In this document: in pieces, positions 8,936-17,870 of the stretch | Numbering within the stretch: the stretch's first letter is position 1 | Layout of the letters: each line of letters opens with the position of its first letter | Origin: Gammaproteobacteria bacterium | Lineage (GTDB): Bacteria > Pseudomonadota > Gammaproteobacteria > Steroidobacterales > Woeseiaceae | Assembly: GCA_009937615.1 (NCBI GenBank) | Contig: JAACFB010000018.1 | Coordinates: forward strand, 1 to 58,739 | Length of the DNA stretch: 58,739 nt | Reading direction: 5' to 3' | Made by a program: the position numbers and the translations under genes | The notes under the pieces: generated by a model | Database searches by the model: none | What the model was told of the DNA's origin: nothing | Seen by the model: only the letters and a program-made list of their open reading frames with translations

Positions 8936-8964
8936 CTGACAATCGACAGGTGCCGCGCTAGAAT
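8936..8964 (+). promoter_or_regulatory. Sigma70-type promoter for the DUF3313-like lipoprotein gene
   Basis: CTGACA at 8936-8941 and TAGAAT at 8959-8964 are separated by exactly 17 bases, a near-consensus arrangement about 37 bases before the ATG at 9001. An AGGA ribosome-binding site lies between them and the gene. Confidence 0.6.
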
Positions 8965-9000
8965 AACCGGACTGAACACCTTCAAATAACAGGAAAAATC

Positions 9001-9693
9001 ATGAGTATCAGAAACAATGCGTTATTTTTGACGCTTGCAGTCTTGTTCGCCGGTTGCTCGTCGACGCCTCAATTCCAGACCGGTCCGGATGCCGAGGTTT
9101 CCTATGATGGCCTGACGCGGCTCGACAAGACGGTCATGGACGCGGTGTGGGCCAGGGAAGACATTGATCTGAGCGCCTACAGCAAGATCATGTTCGAGGG
9201 CGTGGGCGTCGAGTACCGCGATGTTAAGGGGCCGTACAGCGGCCGGGCCGGCACGACATCTTCGCGGCCAACCGGAGATACCGAATTCAGGCTCGACGAT
9301 GCGACCAAGGCGCTGTTCGAGGAGGAAATCCGCGGCGCCTTCGCCGAAGAGGTGGCGAAGAGCGACAAATACGAGATCGTGGAGAACCCGGGTCGTGACG
9401 TGCTGCTCGTGCGTGGCGGACTGCTGGATGTCGTTTCGCGCGTGCCGCCGGAGTCAATGGGGCGCAGCACGATCTATATCGACAGCGTTGGAGAAGCGAC
9501 ATTGGTCCTGGAGATTCGTGATTCGATGAGCAATGCGATCTATGCCCGGGCCATCGACCGGCGCGCCGCTCAGCGCATGGGCCAGATGATGGAATCGAAT
9601 CGCGTGACAAACCGCGCTGAAGTGCGCCGGCTTGGCCGCCGGTGGGGCGAACTGCTTCGCAACGGTCTTGAGGCAATGCTCAGCGCCGACTAG
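9001..9693 (+). CDS. DUF3313-type lipoprotein
   Basis: 230 residues with a lipoprotein signal peptide (lipobox FAGC at about residues 16-19). The pattern 'DGLTRLDKTVMDAVWAREDIDLSAYSKIMFEGVGVEYRDV' followed by a lipocalin-like or AMIN-like beta region and a late amphipathic helical stretch matches the DUF3313 family of small bacterial lipoproteins, whose function is not established. The protein has no catalytic motif. An AGGA ribosome-binding site and a good promoter precede it, and a strong hairpin follows 25 bases after the stop, so it looks like a single-gene transcription unit. Confidence 0.75.
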   Translation: MSIRNNALFLTLAVLFAGCSSTPQFQTGPDAEVSYDGLTRLDKTVMDAVWAREDIDLSAYSKIMFEGVGVEYRDVKGPYSGRAGTTSSRPTGDTEFRLDDATKALFEEEIRGAFAEEVAKSDKYEIVENPGRDVLLVRGGLLDVVSRVPPESMGRSTIYIDSVGEATLVLEIRDSMSNAIYARAIDRRAAQRMGQMMESNRVTNRAEVRRLGRRWGELLRNGLEAMLSAD

Positions 9694-9718
9694 GCTCGCT
9701 TGTGTAACGGTCTTGTGC

Positions 9719-9748
9719 AACGGTCGCCCATCGGTTTGGGCGACCGTT
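9719..9748 (+). terminator. Hairpin terminator downstream of the lipoprotein gene
   Basis: A perfect 12-base stem (AACGGTCGCCCA / TGGGCGACCGTT) with a six-base loop TCGGTT lies 25 bases after the stop codon at 9693. It lacks a strong T run, but the stem is long and GC-rich. Confidence 0.65.
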
Positions 9749-9972
9749 AACCGGCACCGGTCGCGGGCCCGTCGGGCAAAGGGCATGTCCGTCCGCGGCA
9801 AATTTGGGCCTGCCCCTTAGAACCAGCCGGAATATCGGTATAGCAACTCGAGCTGCGGCAAACATTGTCTGCACGCTGCGCGCCTATACACTTCACTAGT
9901 GCCTGAATTCAGCCCGCCGACATCCGGTGCGGGCGACGATGACGGCAATTTCCCGGTAGTGAAGAGCAGCTC

Positions 9973-11031
9973 ATGTCGGCACGAACATACGAAACATCGC
10001 TGATCGCAGACGACGTCCAGGTCATCGAAGCCGTAGCAGAGGCGATGGTTCTCGAGCCGGATCGGGAAGCGGACAACGGCGCCCGGCCGGAACAACACGC
10101 GCGTCGCGTGTACGACAGTATCGTCGATCTCGCGCCAAATCCGGATAACCCGACGCCGATGGTCAGGCTCAGTCACCGCATCAATCCGCATCCGGGCTAT
10201 GAGATCTTGTTAAAGCTCGAGGGAATGAATCCCTTTGGTTCCATCAAGGACCGGACGGCGTTGTATATGCTCCGGGGCCTCGATCTCGATCCGCACCAGG
10301 CCCTGGTCGAGCCATCGGCCGGTAACACGGGAATCGCCCTGGCCGCGATGGCGAATGCCTGGAATGTGCCGATCGAGATAGTCGTTCCGGACGGCACGCC
10401 CGAGGAGAAGAAAGCGCTGCTGCGTTTTCTCGGTGCCGAGCTGATCGAGGTTGAGGACGAATTGTGCCCTCTGTTCCCGACCGAAGGTGCCCGCGGTGTC
10501 GTCAAGAGCATGGTCGAAAGTGAGGCCTATGGCGGCAAATACGTCAGCCCGAATCAGTATGAAAGCGCACTCAACGTCGAGGCCCACTACCGCACGACGG
10601 GACCGGAGATCTGGAAGCAGACTCGTGGAGAAATTGACTATTTTTTCGCCGGAATCGGCACCGGTGGCACGATCAGCGGCGTCGGCCGATTTCTCAAGGA
10701 GCAAAACCCGGCCATACAGATCATCGGTGTGGAGCCGGCCAGCCGCCAGCATCATCTTTCGGGACTAAAACGCATTACGGGCCTGCCCGATGAGCACTTC
10801 CCGAAAATTCTTGATCGCGACTTGCTCGACGACCTCATTTCCGTGACCGACGAACAAGCCTTTGGCGCCGGTATCGAGCTTGCCCGCAAGGACGGCATCA
10901 TGGTGGGACCGACGACAGGTGCGCTGCTGCACGCCGCGCTGCGTGCCGGCTTACCGAAGAACGGCAAGGCGGTATTGATCTCGGCTGACAACGCCGCCAA
11001 GTATGTCAGTGCCTACGCCCGCTACCTTTGA
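9973..11031 (+). CDS. Cysteine synthase / cystathionine beta-synthase family PLP enzyme
   Basis: 352 residues. PLP fold-type II signatures are present: the Schiff-base lysine Lys92 in NPFGSIKDR, the substrate/phosphate loop EPSAGNTGIALAAMA, and the glycine loop GIGTGGTISGVG that holds the PLP phosphate. The N-terminal 50 or so residues are an extension beyond the usual CysK start. The expected chemistry is beta-replacement on O-acetylserine or a related activated serine using sulfide, or a related beta-elimination; the sequence does not separate cysteine synthase from cystathionine beta-synthase. It ends in a perfect hairpin and is convergent with the hydrogenase operon. Confidence 0.82.
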   Translation: MSARTYETSLIADDVQVIEAVAEAMVLEPDREADNGARPEQHARRVYDSIVDLAPNPDNPTPMVRLSHRINPHPGYEILLKLEGMNPFGSIKDRTALYMLRGLDLDPHQALVEPSAGNTGIALAAMANAWNVPIEIVVPDGTPEEKKALLRFLGAELIEVEDELCPLFPTEGARGVVKSMVESEAYGGKYVSPNQYESALNVEAHYRTTGPEIWKQTRGEIDYFFAGIGTGGTISGVGRFLKEQNPAIQIIGVEPASRQHHLSGLKRITGLPDEHFPKILDRDLLDDLISVTDEQAFGAGIELARKDGIMVGPTTGALLHAALRAGLPKNGKAVLISADNAAKYVSAYARYL

Positions 11032-11052
11032 CCCGCGCAGGCGGGTCAAAGG
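11025..11052. terminator. Perfect hairpin spanning the stop codon, between convergent genes
   Basis: The 12-base arms CCTTTGACCCGC and GCGGGTCAAAGG pair perfectly around the loop GCAG. The TGA stop of the cysteine-synthase-like gene (11029-11031) lies inside the left arm. The hairpin is 15 bases from the stop of hynL on the other strand, so it can terminate both transcripts. Confidence 0.65.
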
Positions 11053-11066
11053 GCGGCGAACAGTGA

Positions 11067-12788
11067 TCAGTTTACTTTGACCTGTACCAGCTCCTCGCCA
11101 TTTGGATCGGTCACGTGCACTGCGCAGGCGATGCACGGGTCGAAGCTGTGAATCGTCCGCAGGATTTCAAGCGGCTGTTCCGGGTTCACCATTGCGTGCC
11201 GATCTTGTAAAGCGGCTTCGTAGGCGCCCGGCTGGCCGTTGGCATCGCGCGGACCCGCGTTCCAGGTACTCGGCACGATCGCCTGGTAGTTGGCGATTTT
11301 GCCGTTCTCAATGACAACCCAGTGCGAGAGCGCACCCCTCGGCGCCTCCATGACGCCGACACCCTGGCAGCTCTTGGGCCACGTTGAGGGTTCCCAGAGA
11401 GTCTCGTCAAACGTACGCGTATTGCCCGCCTTGATATTGCCGATCAGTCCATCCAGCCAGCCCTGCATGGCACCGGCAAGTATCGCTGTTTCCAGCGTGC
11501 GCGCGGCTGTTCGTCCAAGGGTCGAGAATACGGCCTCGATCGGCAGCTCAAGCTGTGCGAGCGTCTGCTGCACGAGTGCCTGGGTCGGTTCATGGCCGCT
11601 GGCATAAAGCAGCAGGACCCGCGCCAGCGGACCGACCTCCATCGCTTTGCCGTGCCAGCGCGGCGATTTGAGCCAGGAATAGGACTGATCGATGTCAAGG
11701 TGTTCGTACGGTGGCTCCGGGCCCGTGTAGTTCAGGTTGGTCTCGCCGGTCCAGGGGTGAAGCCCGGATTCGTTGCCAGAGGAATAGTCATACCAGGAGT
11801 GTGCGACAAATTCCTGGATACCCTCGGGATCGTCGAACTGCACTTCATGAATCGTCGACAGGTCCCTGTCGAGTATGACGCCGCGCGGGAACAGGAACGA
11901 ATCCGGCTCTGACATGCTTGAACTCGGCAAGTCGCCAACGCAGAGAAAGTTACCGAGTCCTTCGCCGCGCGCGAACCAGTCTTTGTAGAAACTTGCGATC
12001 GCGAGCGTATCAGGGACGTAGACCTGTTCGACAAAGGCCTTCATGCTGTTGATGATGTCCTGCACCTGGCTCAGCCGCTTGCTGTTGATTGCAGAGTCAG
12101 AGTTCAGATCGATCGGGCTCGGCACGCCGCCGATGACGAAATTGGGATGCGGGTTCTTGCCGCCAAAAATTGCATGCAGGCGGGCGACGTCGCGCTGCCA
12201 TGTCAGCGCATCGAGGTAATGCGCGACCGCCATCAGGTTAGCCTCGGGCGGCAGTCGGTACTCGGGATGGCCCCAATAGGCCTTCGCAAAGATGCCCAGT
12301 TGGCCCGCCTCGACGAATTCGGCAACCTTCGTCTGCACGTCGCGGAAGTATCCTGCCGATGATCGAGGGTAGCTGCTGAGAGACTGTGCGAGTTCCGACG
12401 TCTTTACCGGGTCCGCCGATAAGGCCGAGACGACATCGACCCAGTCCAGCGCATGCAGGTGATAGAAATGCATGACGTGATCGTGGATATACTGCGCGCC
12501 GATCATCAGGTTACGTATCAGCTCCGCGTTGGGCGGCACCTTGGCCCCGATGGCATTCTCAACGGCGCGGATCGACGCCATGCCGTGGACCAGCGTGCAG
12601 ACGCCGCAAATACGCTGCGTGAATGCCCATGCGTCCCTCGGGTCGCGATCCCGCAGAATAATCTCTATGCCTCTGACCATGGTTCCCGACGAATAGGCCT
12701 GGGCGATACGATCGCCATCCATTTGTGCTTCTATTCGGAGGTGACCTTCGATACGGGTAATCGGGTCGACAACGACTCTTGCGTTCAT
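11067..12788 (-). CDS. hynL: [NiFe] hydrogenase large subunit, HynL (group 1e type)
   Basis: 573 residues. The N-terminal nickel-binding motif RICGVCTLVHG has Cys61 and Cys64. The C-terminal motif DPCIACAVH has Cys552, Cys555 and His558, so the Ni-Fe(CN)2CO site is complete. A 15-residue tail after His558 is the peptide normally removed by the maturation protease, encoded at 16321-16809. With HynS it catalyses H2 oxidation (or the reverse) at the periplasmic face, being carried out through the Tat signal of the small subunit. It is the last gene of the hynS-isp1-isp2-hynL operon and overlaps isp2 by four bases. No hyp genes for metal-site assembly are in the window. Confidence 0.93.
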   Translation of the reverse strand: MNARVVVDPITRIEGHLRIEAQMDGDRIAQAYSSGTMVRGIEIILRDRDPRDAWAFTQRICGVCTLVHGMASIRAVENAIGAKVPPNAELIRNLMIGAQYIHDHVMHFYHLHALDWVDVVSALSADPVKTSELAQSLSSYPRSSAGYFRDVQTKVAEFVEAGQLGIFAKAYWGHPEYRLPPEANLMAVAHYLDALTWQRDVARLHAIFGGKNPHPNFVIGGVPSPIDLNSDSAINSKRLSQVQDIINSMKAFVEQVYVPDTLAIASFYKDWFARGEGLGNFLCVGDLPSSSMSEPDSFLFPRGVILDRDLSTIHEVQFDDPEGIQEFVAHSWYDYSSGNESGLHPWTGETNLNYTGPEPPYEHLDIDQSYSWLKSPRWHGKAMEVGPLARVLLLYASGHEPTQALVQQTLAQLELPIEAVFSTLGRTAARTLETAILAGAMQGWLDGLIGNIKAGNTRTFDETLWEPSTWPKSCQGVGVMEAPRGALSHWVVIENGKIANYQAIVPSTWNAGPRDANGQPGAYEAALQDRHAMVNPEQPLEILRTIHSFDPCIACAVHVTDPNGEELVQVKVN

Positions 12789-14152
12789 GCCTTCTCCTCC
12801 TGCAGATTATCGGCGACCAATTCGAGCAAACTATCCGCCGTGTATTTCCAGTCGTAATGATTTTGGCAGTCGTCAAAGTTCTGCCGGCAGTTTGCGCAGC
12901 TCGATAACAGCGTTTCTGCCTCGGTCGCTTCGACCTGATCCATTTTCAGTTTGAAAACCTTGTACCGGAGCTCGTCGGCACGATGGATTGTTACCACGCC
13001 GCCGCCGCCGCCGCAGCACCAGTTGTAGTCGCCGCCATTCGGAAGCTCACGCAAGTCGACGCCCAGGTGTTTCAGGATGTCGCGCGGCGCCTGGGTGGCG
13101 CCACCACGTCTCGATATCTGGCAGGGATCGTGAAAAGTGACCGATTTGTCGACCTTCTTGACCTTGAGTTTCCCAGAGTTCAGGACATCTGCAAGATACT
13201 CGGAAACGTGCCGCACCTTGAAGGGCAGCGGCTTGCCGTACATGTTCGCGCCCATCCAGCGCAGGGCCATGTAGGCATGACCGCACTCGGGCAACAGCAC
13301 CATTTTTGCGCCGACTTTCACGGCTGCGTCGATGATCCGCATGCTGATGTCGCGCTGCCAGTCGAGATTGCCCGAAAGGAGGCCGAAATTCGTTGCCTCG
13401 AAACCATCGGAGCGATAGGTCCAGCTTTCACCCACCGCGTTGAGAACCTTTGCGGTCGCTGCAAATGCAGCCGGGTACTTTTGAATCTCGATCGATGAGA
13501 TTACGACGAGAATATCCGCTTTGTCCTTGTTGAGATTGATTTCAACGTCGTGTTCGTCCTCCATCCACTCGAGCCGCTCTTCGAAGACCTTCGGCGTCAC
13601 GCCCAGCGGGCTGCCGTCGATTTCGGCGCGCTCGGCAACGGCATGCAGCTCATGGGGCACCAGGCCGGCCTTGAACATGCCGTGCCGTGCCGTGCTGACG
13701 AGCGATGCAATATCGATACCCATCGGGCAGATCAGCGAGCAGCGGCCGCAGACAGTGCAGCTGTCATAGATAAGGTGTTGCCACTCCTCGAGTTCCTCGA
13801 CAGTGACTTTCTTTTTCAAGCCAAACTTCCGGTAGAAAAACGCAAACGGGCTGGCCTCGCGCTTGTAAGCCTGTTTGAACGGCTCGAGCTTCCAGATAGG
13901 CGTGTACTTGGGATCTCCCGTCGCGACGTAGTAGTGGCAGGCTTCGGCGCACATGCCACAGTGAATGCAGCTGTCAAGATAGGCGGCAGCCGCGGTACCG
14001 AAGTCTTTGACAAAGTGAAGCATCGCCTTTTGCACGCGCTCCTCGTCGGGCGTGTCGCCCTGCTTGTCGTAGCGAATCTCAGGCGCCTTGATACTGAGCC
14101 GCTTGCTCTCCATGTCGAACGCATTTTTTACGTCTAATTCGCTGGTGCTCAT
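12785..14152 (-). CDS. isp2: Isp2, HdrD/DsrK-like iron-sulfur electron-transfer subunit
   Basis: 455 residues. Two [4Fe-4S] ferredoxin motifs lie near the N-terminus: Cys62/65/68/72 in CIHCGMCAEAC and Cys132/135/138/142 in CTVCGRCSLIC. Two CCG-type cysteine-rich segments follow (HDPCQISRRGG with NWCCGGGGG, and LLSSCANCRQN), as in HdrD and DsrK. In thiocapsa-type hydrogenases Isp2 acts with the cytochrome b Isp1 to move electrons between HynSL and the quinone pool or a cytoplasmic acceptor. It has no signal peptide and should be cytoplasmic. Four-base ATGA overlaps join it to isp1 and hynL, indicating translational coupling. Confidence 0.92.
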   Translation of the reverse strand: MSTSELDVKNAFDMESKRLSIKAPEIRYDKQGDTPDEERVQKAMLHFVKDFGTAAAAYLDSCIHCGMCAEACHYYVATGDPKYTPIWKLEPFKQAYKREASPFAFFYRKFGLKKKVTVEELEEWQHLIYDSCTVCGRCSLICPMGIDIASLVSTARHGMFKAGLVPHELHAVAERAEIDGSPLGVTPKVFEERLEWMEDEHDVEINLNKDKADILVVISSIEIQKYPAAFAATAKVLNAVGESWTYRSDGFEATNFGLLSGNLDWQRDISMRIIDAAVKVGAKMVLLPECGHAYMALRWMGANMYGKPLPFKVRHVSEYLADVLNSGKLKVKKVDKSVTFHDPCQISRRGGATQAPRDILKHLGVDLRELPNGGDYNWCCGGGGGVVTIHRADELRYKVFKLKMDQVEATEAETLLSSCANCRQNFDDCQNHYDWKYTADSLLELVADNLQEEKA

Positions 14153-14802
14153 GTCTTTGCCCCCCTGCGCTCAAGGATCGCGCCAGTGGTGCCGCGCGAA
14201 ACGAAGACGAGAAAGGTATGGGCGAGTTTGCTGAACGGCAGCCATACCAGCAGCAATGCCACACTGAATATATGAATAGCGAGCAGCGTTTCGAACCGGA
14301 CGCCGAATCGGATCGGCATGATTAGCCCGGTGACAACCGGAAGAATCGTGACGAACCAGCTGAAATAGTCGTCGAAGTTCGAGATCAGGCGCAGCACAGG
14401 ATGAGTTATTCGCCGAATCAACAACGCCAATGCCACACCTACGGTGATGACACCGACTAAGAATATGACGTTGTTAGGCAGTCCTGGCCAACTCACGCCA
14501 AAAACGTCCGTGAAGAACACGATGTGTGGCACGAAAAAGAAGATTGTGACGAACAGGCCAATGTGCAGCGTATACGCGAGAACTTTCGAGTAGACAGTTG
14601 CTTTCTTGAAGACCGGTGCCGTAAAGGCGCGAGTCCAGATGACCTTCAGCGCGCCACGCAAACCGCCGGCTTGGCGGGGCTCCGAGAAATCAGGCTTTTG
14701 CTGCAAGAACAATATCCCCAGCAGGCGCCACAAGCTCCCGATTAGCAGCACATAAACGGCTATTTGGATTACGGGGCCGCGTGCTAACTCGAGCAGGTCC
14801 AT
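14149..14802 (-). CDS. isp1: Isp1, NarI-like cytochrome b membrane subunit
   Basis: 217 residues with five predicted membrane segments at about residues 8-33, 73-97, 107-131, 143-163 and 171-196. Histidines suited to heme b ligation lie in the second and fifth segments (YTLHIGL, LAIHIFS) and just after (KLAHTF). This is the NarI/DsrM-type fold of Isp1, which takes electrons from the hydrogenase small subunit to Isp2 or quinone. It begins one base after the hynS stop and overlaps isp2 by four bases. The gene order hynS-isp1-isp2-hynL is diagnostic for this hydrogenase type. Confidence 0.9.
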   Translation of the reverse strand: MDLLELARGPVIQIAVYVLLIGSLWRLLGILFLQQKPDFSEPRQAGGLRGALKVIWTRAFTAPVFKKATVYSKVLAYTLHIGLFVTIFFFVPHIVFFTDVFGVSWPGLPNNVIFLVGVITVGVALALLIRRITHPVLRLISNFDDYFSWFVTILPVVTGLIMPIRFGVRFETLLAIHIFSVALLLVWLPFSKLAHTFLVFVSRGTTGAILERRGAKT

Positions 14803-14803
14803 G

Positions 14804-15865
14804 TCACCCCTCCTTTATTGTTTTCGCCTGGCGGCGACGAGATACGGCTGCGGCCGCGACGCCGAGTGCTACGCCTGCCGCGGCTGCTCCGGCAAGCGCC
14901 GCGCCACTGCCGAAATCTCCTGTTGAAACCGGCTTATAGAAACCGCCTCCATCCCAGAAATCAGGTTCAGAGCAACCGAGACACGGGTGCCCCGACTCGA
15001 TCGGGAAGCTCGTGCCCTGGTTCCATTTGACGGTCGCGCAGGCGTTGTACGTAATTGGTCCCTTACAGCCGAGCTTGTACAGGCACCAACCCTTGCGGGC
15101 GCCTTCATCGTCAAATGACTCGGCAAACAGCCCCTGCTCATAAAACGGGCGGCGATAACAGCGGTCGTGAATCGTCTGGCCGAAAAATGCTTTCGGTCGT
15201 CCCAGCTTGTCGAGCTCCGGCAACTGGTTGAAGGTCAGGAACTGTGCGAGCACCGCCGTAATGACCATCGGAATCGGCGGGCAGCCCGGGACATTAATGA
15301 TTGGCTTGTCCGTCACCAGGTCGCGGACCGAGACGGCTCCGGTCGGATTCGGATAGGCACCCGGAATACCGCCAAATGAGGCACAGCTGCCGATTGCGAC
15401 GACCGCGGCAGCGCCCGCGACGGTATCCATGAGCATGTCGTAGTTGCTGATCCCGGCGATCGTTGAAAATCCGGGATTACCAAGGGGTATCGAGCCGTCC
15501 ACGAGCACCAGGTAGCTGCCCATGTTTTCTTCCATCGCAGCGTGTCGAGCCGCTTCCGCGGCTTCTCCCGAGGCTGCCTGCAGCGTGTGGTGGTAGTCGA
15601 GGGAAATGCTGTCGAAGATCAGCCCTTCGAGCGTTGGCGATGCCGAGCGCGTCAGCGATTCGGTGCAGCCCGTGCACTCCTGGAATGACAGCCAAATCAC
15701 GGACGGCCGTCGAGCATTCTCGAGGGCTGCAGCAATGCGCGGCACCATTGTCGGAGGCAACGCAAGCAGCGACGCCGTTGTCGCGCAGTATTTGAGAAAG
15801 CCTCGCCGGGAAACACCCCGTGCCTGAAGGACCTGTCCCAGGGTCGGTGTAGTCTTCACTTGCAT
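14804..15865 (-). CDS. hynS: [NiFe] hydrogenase small subunit, HynS (Tat-exported)
   Basis: 353 residues. A Tat signal (SRRGFLKYC at residues 19-27, then a hydrophobic run) is followed by the proximal-cluster motif ECTGCTES at residues 63-70 and a C-terminal cluster region (CYRRPFYE, CLYKLGCKGP, HPCLGCSEPDFW) for the medial and distal Fe-S clusters. A hydrophobic C-terminal helix (about residues 319-342) anchors it to the membrane. It relays electrons from HynL to Isp1. The AGGAGG ribosome-binding site sits one base from the ATG at 15865 but seven bases from an in-frame GTG at 15859, so translation may start at GTG, two codons shorter. Confidence 0.93.
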   Translation of the reverse strand: MQVKTTPTLGQVLQARGVSRRGFLKYCATTASLLALPPTMVPRIAAALENARRPSVIWLSFQECTGCTESLTRSASPTLEGLIFDSISLDYHHTLQAASGEAAEAARHAAMEENMGSYLVLVDGSIPLGNPGFSTIAGISNYDMLMDTVAGAAAVVAIGSCASFGGIPGAYPNPTGAVSVRDLVTDKPIINVPGCPPIPMVITAVLAQFLTFNQLPELDKLGRPKAFFGQTIHDRCYRRPFYEQGLFAESFDDEGARKGWCLYKLGCKGPITYNACATVKWNQGTSFPIESGHPCLGCSEPDFWDGGGFYKPVSTGDFGSGAALAGAAAAGVALGVAAAAVSRRRQAKTIKEG

Positions 15866-15883
15866 GCCTCCTGTTGTTGCGTA

Positions 15884-16324
15884 TCAGGTCTGAGCGCTGG
15901 TGCCGGCTCCGTTTGTCGAATCGGGCGACTCTCCCTCCAGCTGATCGACCAGCCGTGCGCGGCCCGCGGAGATGTCGGCATCCTGTGACATGAGAATCTG
16001 CGGTGTGCGCGTTATTTCCAGGTAGCGGCCGACAACCTCTCCGGCCGTGTTGTGATGTTCGAGCCACCAGACGCCCGGGAAAGCGGTTTCCCGGATATGG
16101 CTGGCGCCGAGCGCGTCGAGTTCAGCGGCGATTTCGCCGGTGCCCAGCACTCCTTCGAGTTGCGACAGTTCGCCGGGCGCGAACGGCAGGCTGGCGAGAT
16201 CGATAATCGTCGGTTCGGCCTGCTCGAGAAGCCTGTCCAGTGCATGTGCGACTTCATACAGAATGGGCGTCACGTTGCCGTACAAAGGTTCGGCCTGAAC
16301 GCCGATGCGGTCGAGTGATGTCAT
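15884..16324 (-). CDS. hupH: HupH/HyaF-type hydrogenase maturation protein, C-terminal domain only
   Basis: 146 residues. It matches the conserved C-terminal region of HupH/HyaF: a helical AHALDRLLEQAEPTIIDL, then ELDALGASHIRETAFPGVWWLEH and a final 'GRYLEITRTPQIL' strand. Full-length HupH proteins are about twice as long, so this is a one-domain form. HupH/HyaF proteins assist maturation of the Fe-S small subunit or the assembled enzyme. It overlaps the protease gene by four bases and lies 18 bases upstream of hynS, so it is part of the hydrogenase operon, placed before the structural genes. Confidence 0.82.
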   Translation of the reverse strand: MTSLDRIGVQAEPLYGNVTPILYEVAHALDRLLEQAEPTIIDLASLPFAPGELSQLEGVLGTGEIAAELDALGASHIRETAFPGVWWLEHHNTAGEVVGRYLEITRTPQILMSQDADISAGRARLVDQLEGESPDSTNGAGTSAQT

Positions 16325-16809
16325 GTTCGGTTCTCCAGGTTCGTCTCGTCCTGCCAGGCGAGAACCAGTTCGCGCGCGAGCGCTGCAGCGCGCGGCACGG
16401 CAGCTGCAACCTTGTCGCCGGGCTCAGTGCCCCAGTCGATTCGCTCCGGTTCGATGCCAATCAGCGCGCGATTTTCGGGCAGCGCACCACTGAGTCTGAG
16501 CGCATCCATGAGGTCTGAGAGCCCCAGCTCATGCGCACTGGTGTGATGGGTCAGAAGGTGCGAATCCATTTCGGCGCCCCGCAGCACCGTCACGGTGCCC
16601 GGGGGTCGCCCGAGGCGCATCGCATCCAGCGCGACGAGTCCCTTCAGTTCGGTAAGCCGGTCCAGGAGCGCGAGGCCGACGGTGCCGGCATCGAGGCAGT
16701 CGACGTCTGGAAAGGTATTGTGAGTCGCAAAGTGATTCAGTGCGTGGATACCCGCGCCGTCATCCTGCAGCAGGGTGTTTCCAATCCCTAGGATTGCGAT
16801 TGAATTCAT
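16321..16809 (-). CDS. hupD: Hydrogenase maturation endopeptidase (HyaD/HupD family)
   Basis: 162 residues. The family hallmark is at the N-terminus (ILGIGNTLLQDDGAG), followed by LDAGTVGLALLD, an Asp in LVALDAM and a His in HHTSAHELGL. These supply the carboxylate and histidine ligands that read the nickel in the immature large subunit. The enzyme would cut the 15-residue tail after His558 of HynL once nickel is in place. It is the first gene of the hydrogenase operon and is divergent from the metallo-beta-lactamase-fold gene at 16887. Confidence 0.88.
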   Translation of the reverse strand: MNSIAILGIGNTLLQDDGAGIHALNHFATHNTFPDVDCLDAGTVGLALLDRLTELKGLVALDAMRLGRPPGTVTVLRGAEMDSHLLTHHTSAHELGLSDLMDALRLSGALPENRALIGIEPERIDWGTEPGDKVAAAVPRAAALARELVLAWQDETNLENRT

Positions 16810-16886
16810 TTTGGAGCGACTACGCCGGTTGCCTGTCAGCTCAGCCTAATATTGGCCATACTTTCTGCCTATACTGGTTTGTACCA

Positions 16887-17843
16887 ATGAATGTAACGCC
16901 GAAACTAAAGATGAAGTTCGTAGCGCATATTGTCGCTCTGGCGACGGCGGCTGCGCTTGGACCAGCAGCCCTCGCCGAGCCGGCCGGCACCTGCCCACCG
17001 CCTGCCGGTGTCGCACTGCAGATTCTGGGCTCGGGTGGCCCGATTGCGGATGATGGTCGCGCGTCGTCAGGTTACCTCGTCTGGATTAACGGCAAGTCGC
17101 GAATCCTGATTGATGCAGGCGGCGGAATATTCCTGCGTTTCGGGGAGGCAAAGGCCAGATTCAATGATCTTGAATTCATCGGTCTTAGTCATTTCCATGC
17201 GGATCACTCGGCCGATTTCGTGGCGCTGCTGAAGTCGGGCAATTTTTCCGGGCGCGAGCGATCCCTGCGCATTGCAGGTCCTGCCGGGGCAGGGCTCTTC
17301 CCCGGGTTGACCGGCTACCTCGACGGCATGCTGAATGGCGGTGACGGCGTATACCGTTACCTGCAGGGTTACCTCGACGGCAGCCGCGGACTCGCCAAGC
17401 TCGACCCTGTCGAAGTCGCTGCTGAGCGGGCAGTCGTTTACCAGGATGATCCACGCAGCGTGATGATTGAAGCCGCGCCTGTGCCGCACGGTATCGTGCC
17501 GGCACTCGGATTCAGGGTACGCATCGGCGAGGTTACGATCGTCTTCTCGAGCGACCAGAACGGCAGCAATTCCTCGTTCGTTACGTTCGCTAAAGATGCA
17601 ACCGCGCTTGTCATGCACCTGCCGATCCCCGAAGACGCAACGGGCGGTGCGCTGCAGCTGCACGCAAAGCCGAGCCGCATCGCGGAGATCGCCGAGGCTG
17701 CCGGCGCAGACAGGCTGATCCTCAGCCACTTCATGCCGCGAAGCCTGAAGAATCTTCAGGCGAATGCAGGAATTGTTCGGGCAGGCTACACGGGACCCGT
17801 TGTGCTCGCCAATGACCTCGATTGCCTCACCTTGCGTCCTTAG
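16887..17843 (+). CDS. Exported metallo-beta-lactamase-fold hydrolase
   Basis: 318 residues from the ATG at 16887, which places a signal peptide (AHIVALATAAALGPAALA) near the N-terminus; an ATG at 16911 is an alternative, and the frame's upstream extension overlaps the divergent protease gene. The metal motif LSHFHADHSADF (HxHxDH) is present, with a later GH-type segment PVPHGIVPALGF and the strand-His LILSHFMP. The family includes hydrolases of phosphodiesters, lactones and thioesters, so no substrate can be assigned. It lies between the hydrogenase operon and the sulfur genes but on the opposite strand to both, and may be unrelated to them. Confidence 0.8.
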   Translation: MNVTPKLKMKFVAHIVALATAAALGPAALAEPAGTCPPPAGVALQILGSGGPIADDGRASSGYLVWINGKSRILIDAGGGIFLRFGEAKARFNDLEFIGLSHFHADHSADFVALLKSGNFSGRERSLRIAGPAGAGLFPGLTGYLDGMLNGGDGVYRYLQGYLDGSRGLAKLDPVEVAAERAVVYQDDPRSVMIEAAPVPHGIVPALGFRVRIGEVTIVFSSDQNGSNSSFVTFAKDATALVMHLPIPEDATGGALQLHAKPSRIAEIAEAAGADRLILSHFMPRSLKNLQANAGIVRAGYTGPVVLANDLDCLTLRP

Positions 17844-17870
17844 CCAGACGCAGAAACAGGCAGCCGGCTC

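Noticed and set aside
12785-14152. Methanogen-type heterodisulfide reductase (HdrD)
   Set aside because: The position between isp1 and hynL and the absence of other methanogenesis genes identify it as hydrogenase Isp2.
16852-16875. TTGGCC ... TATACT as promoter for the metallo-beta-lactamase-fold gene
   Set aside because: The spacing is only 12 bases, too short for a sigma70 promoter.
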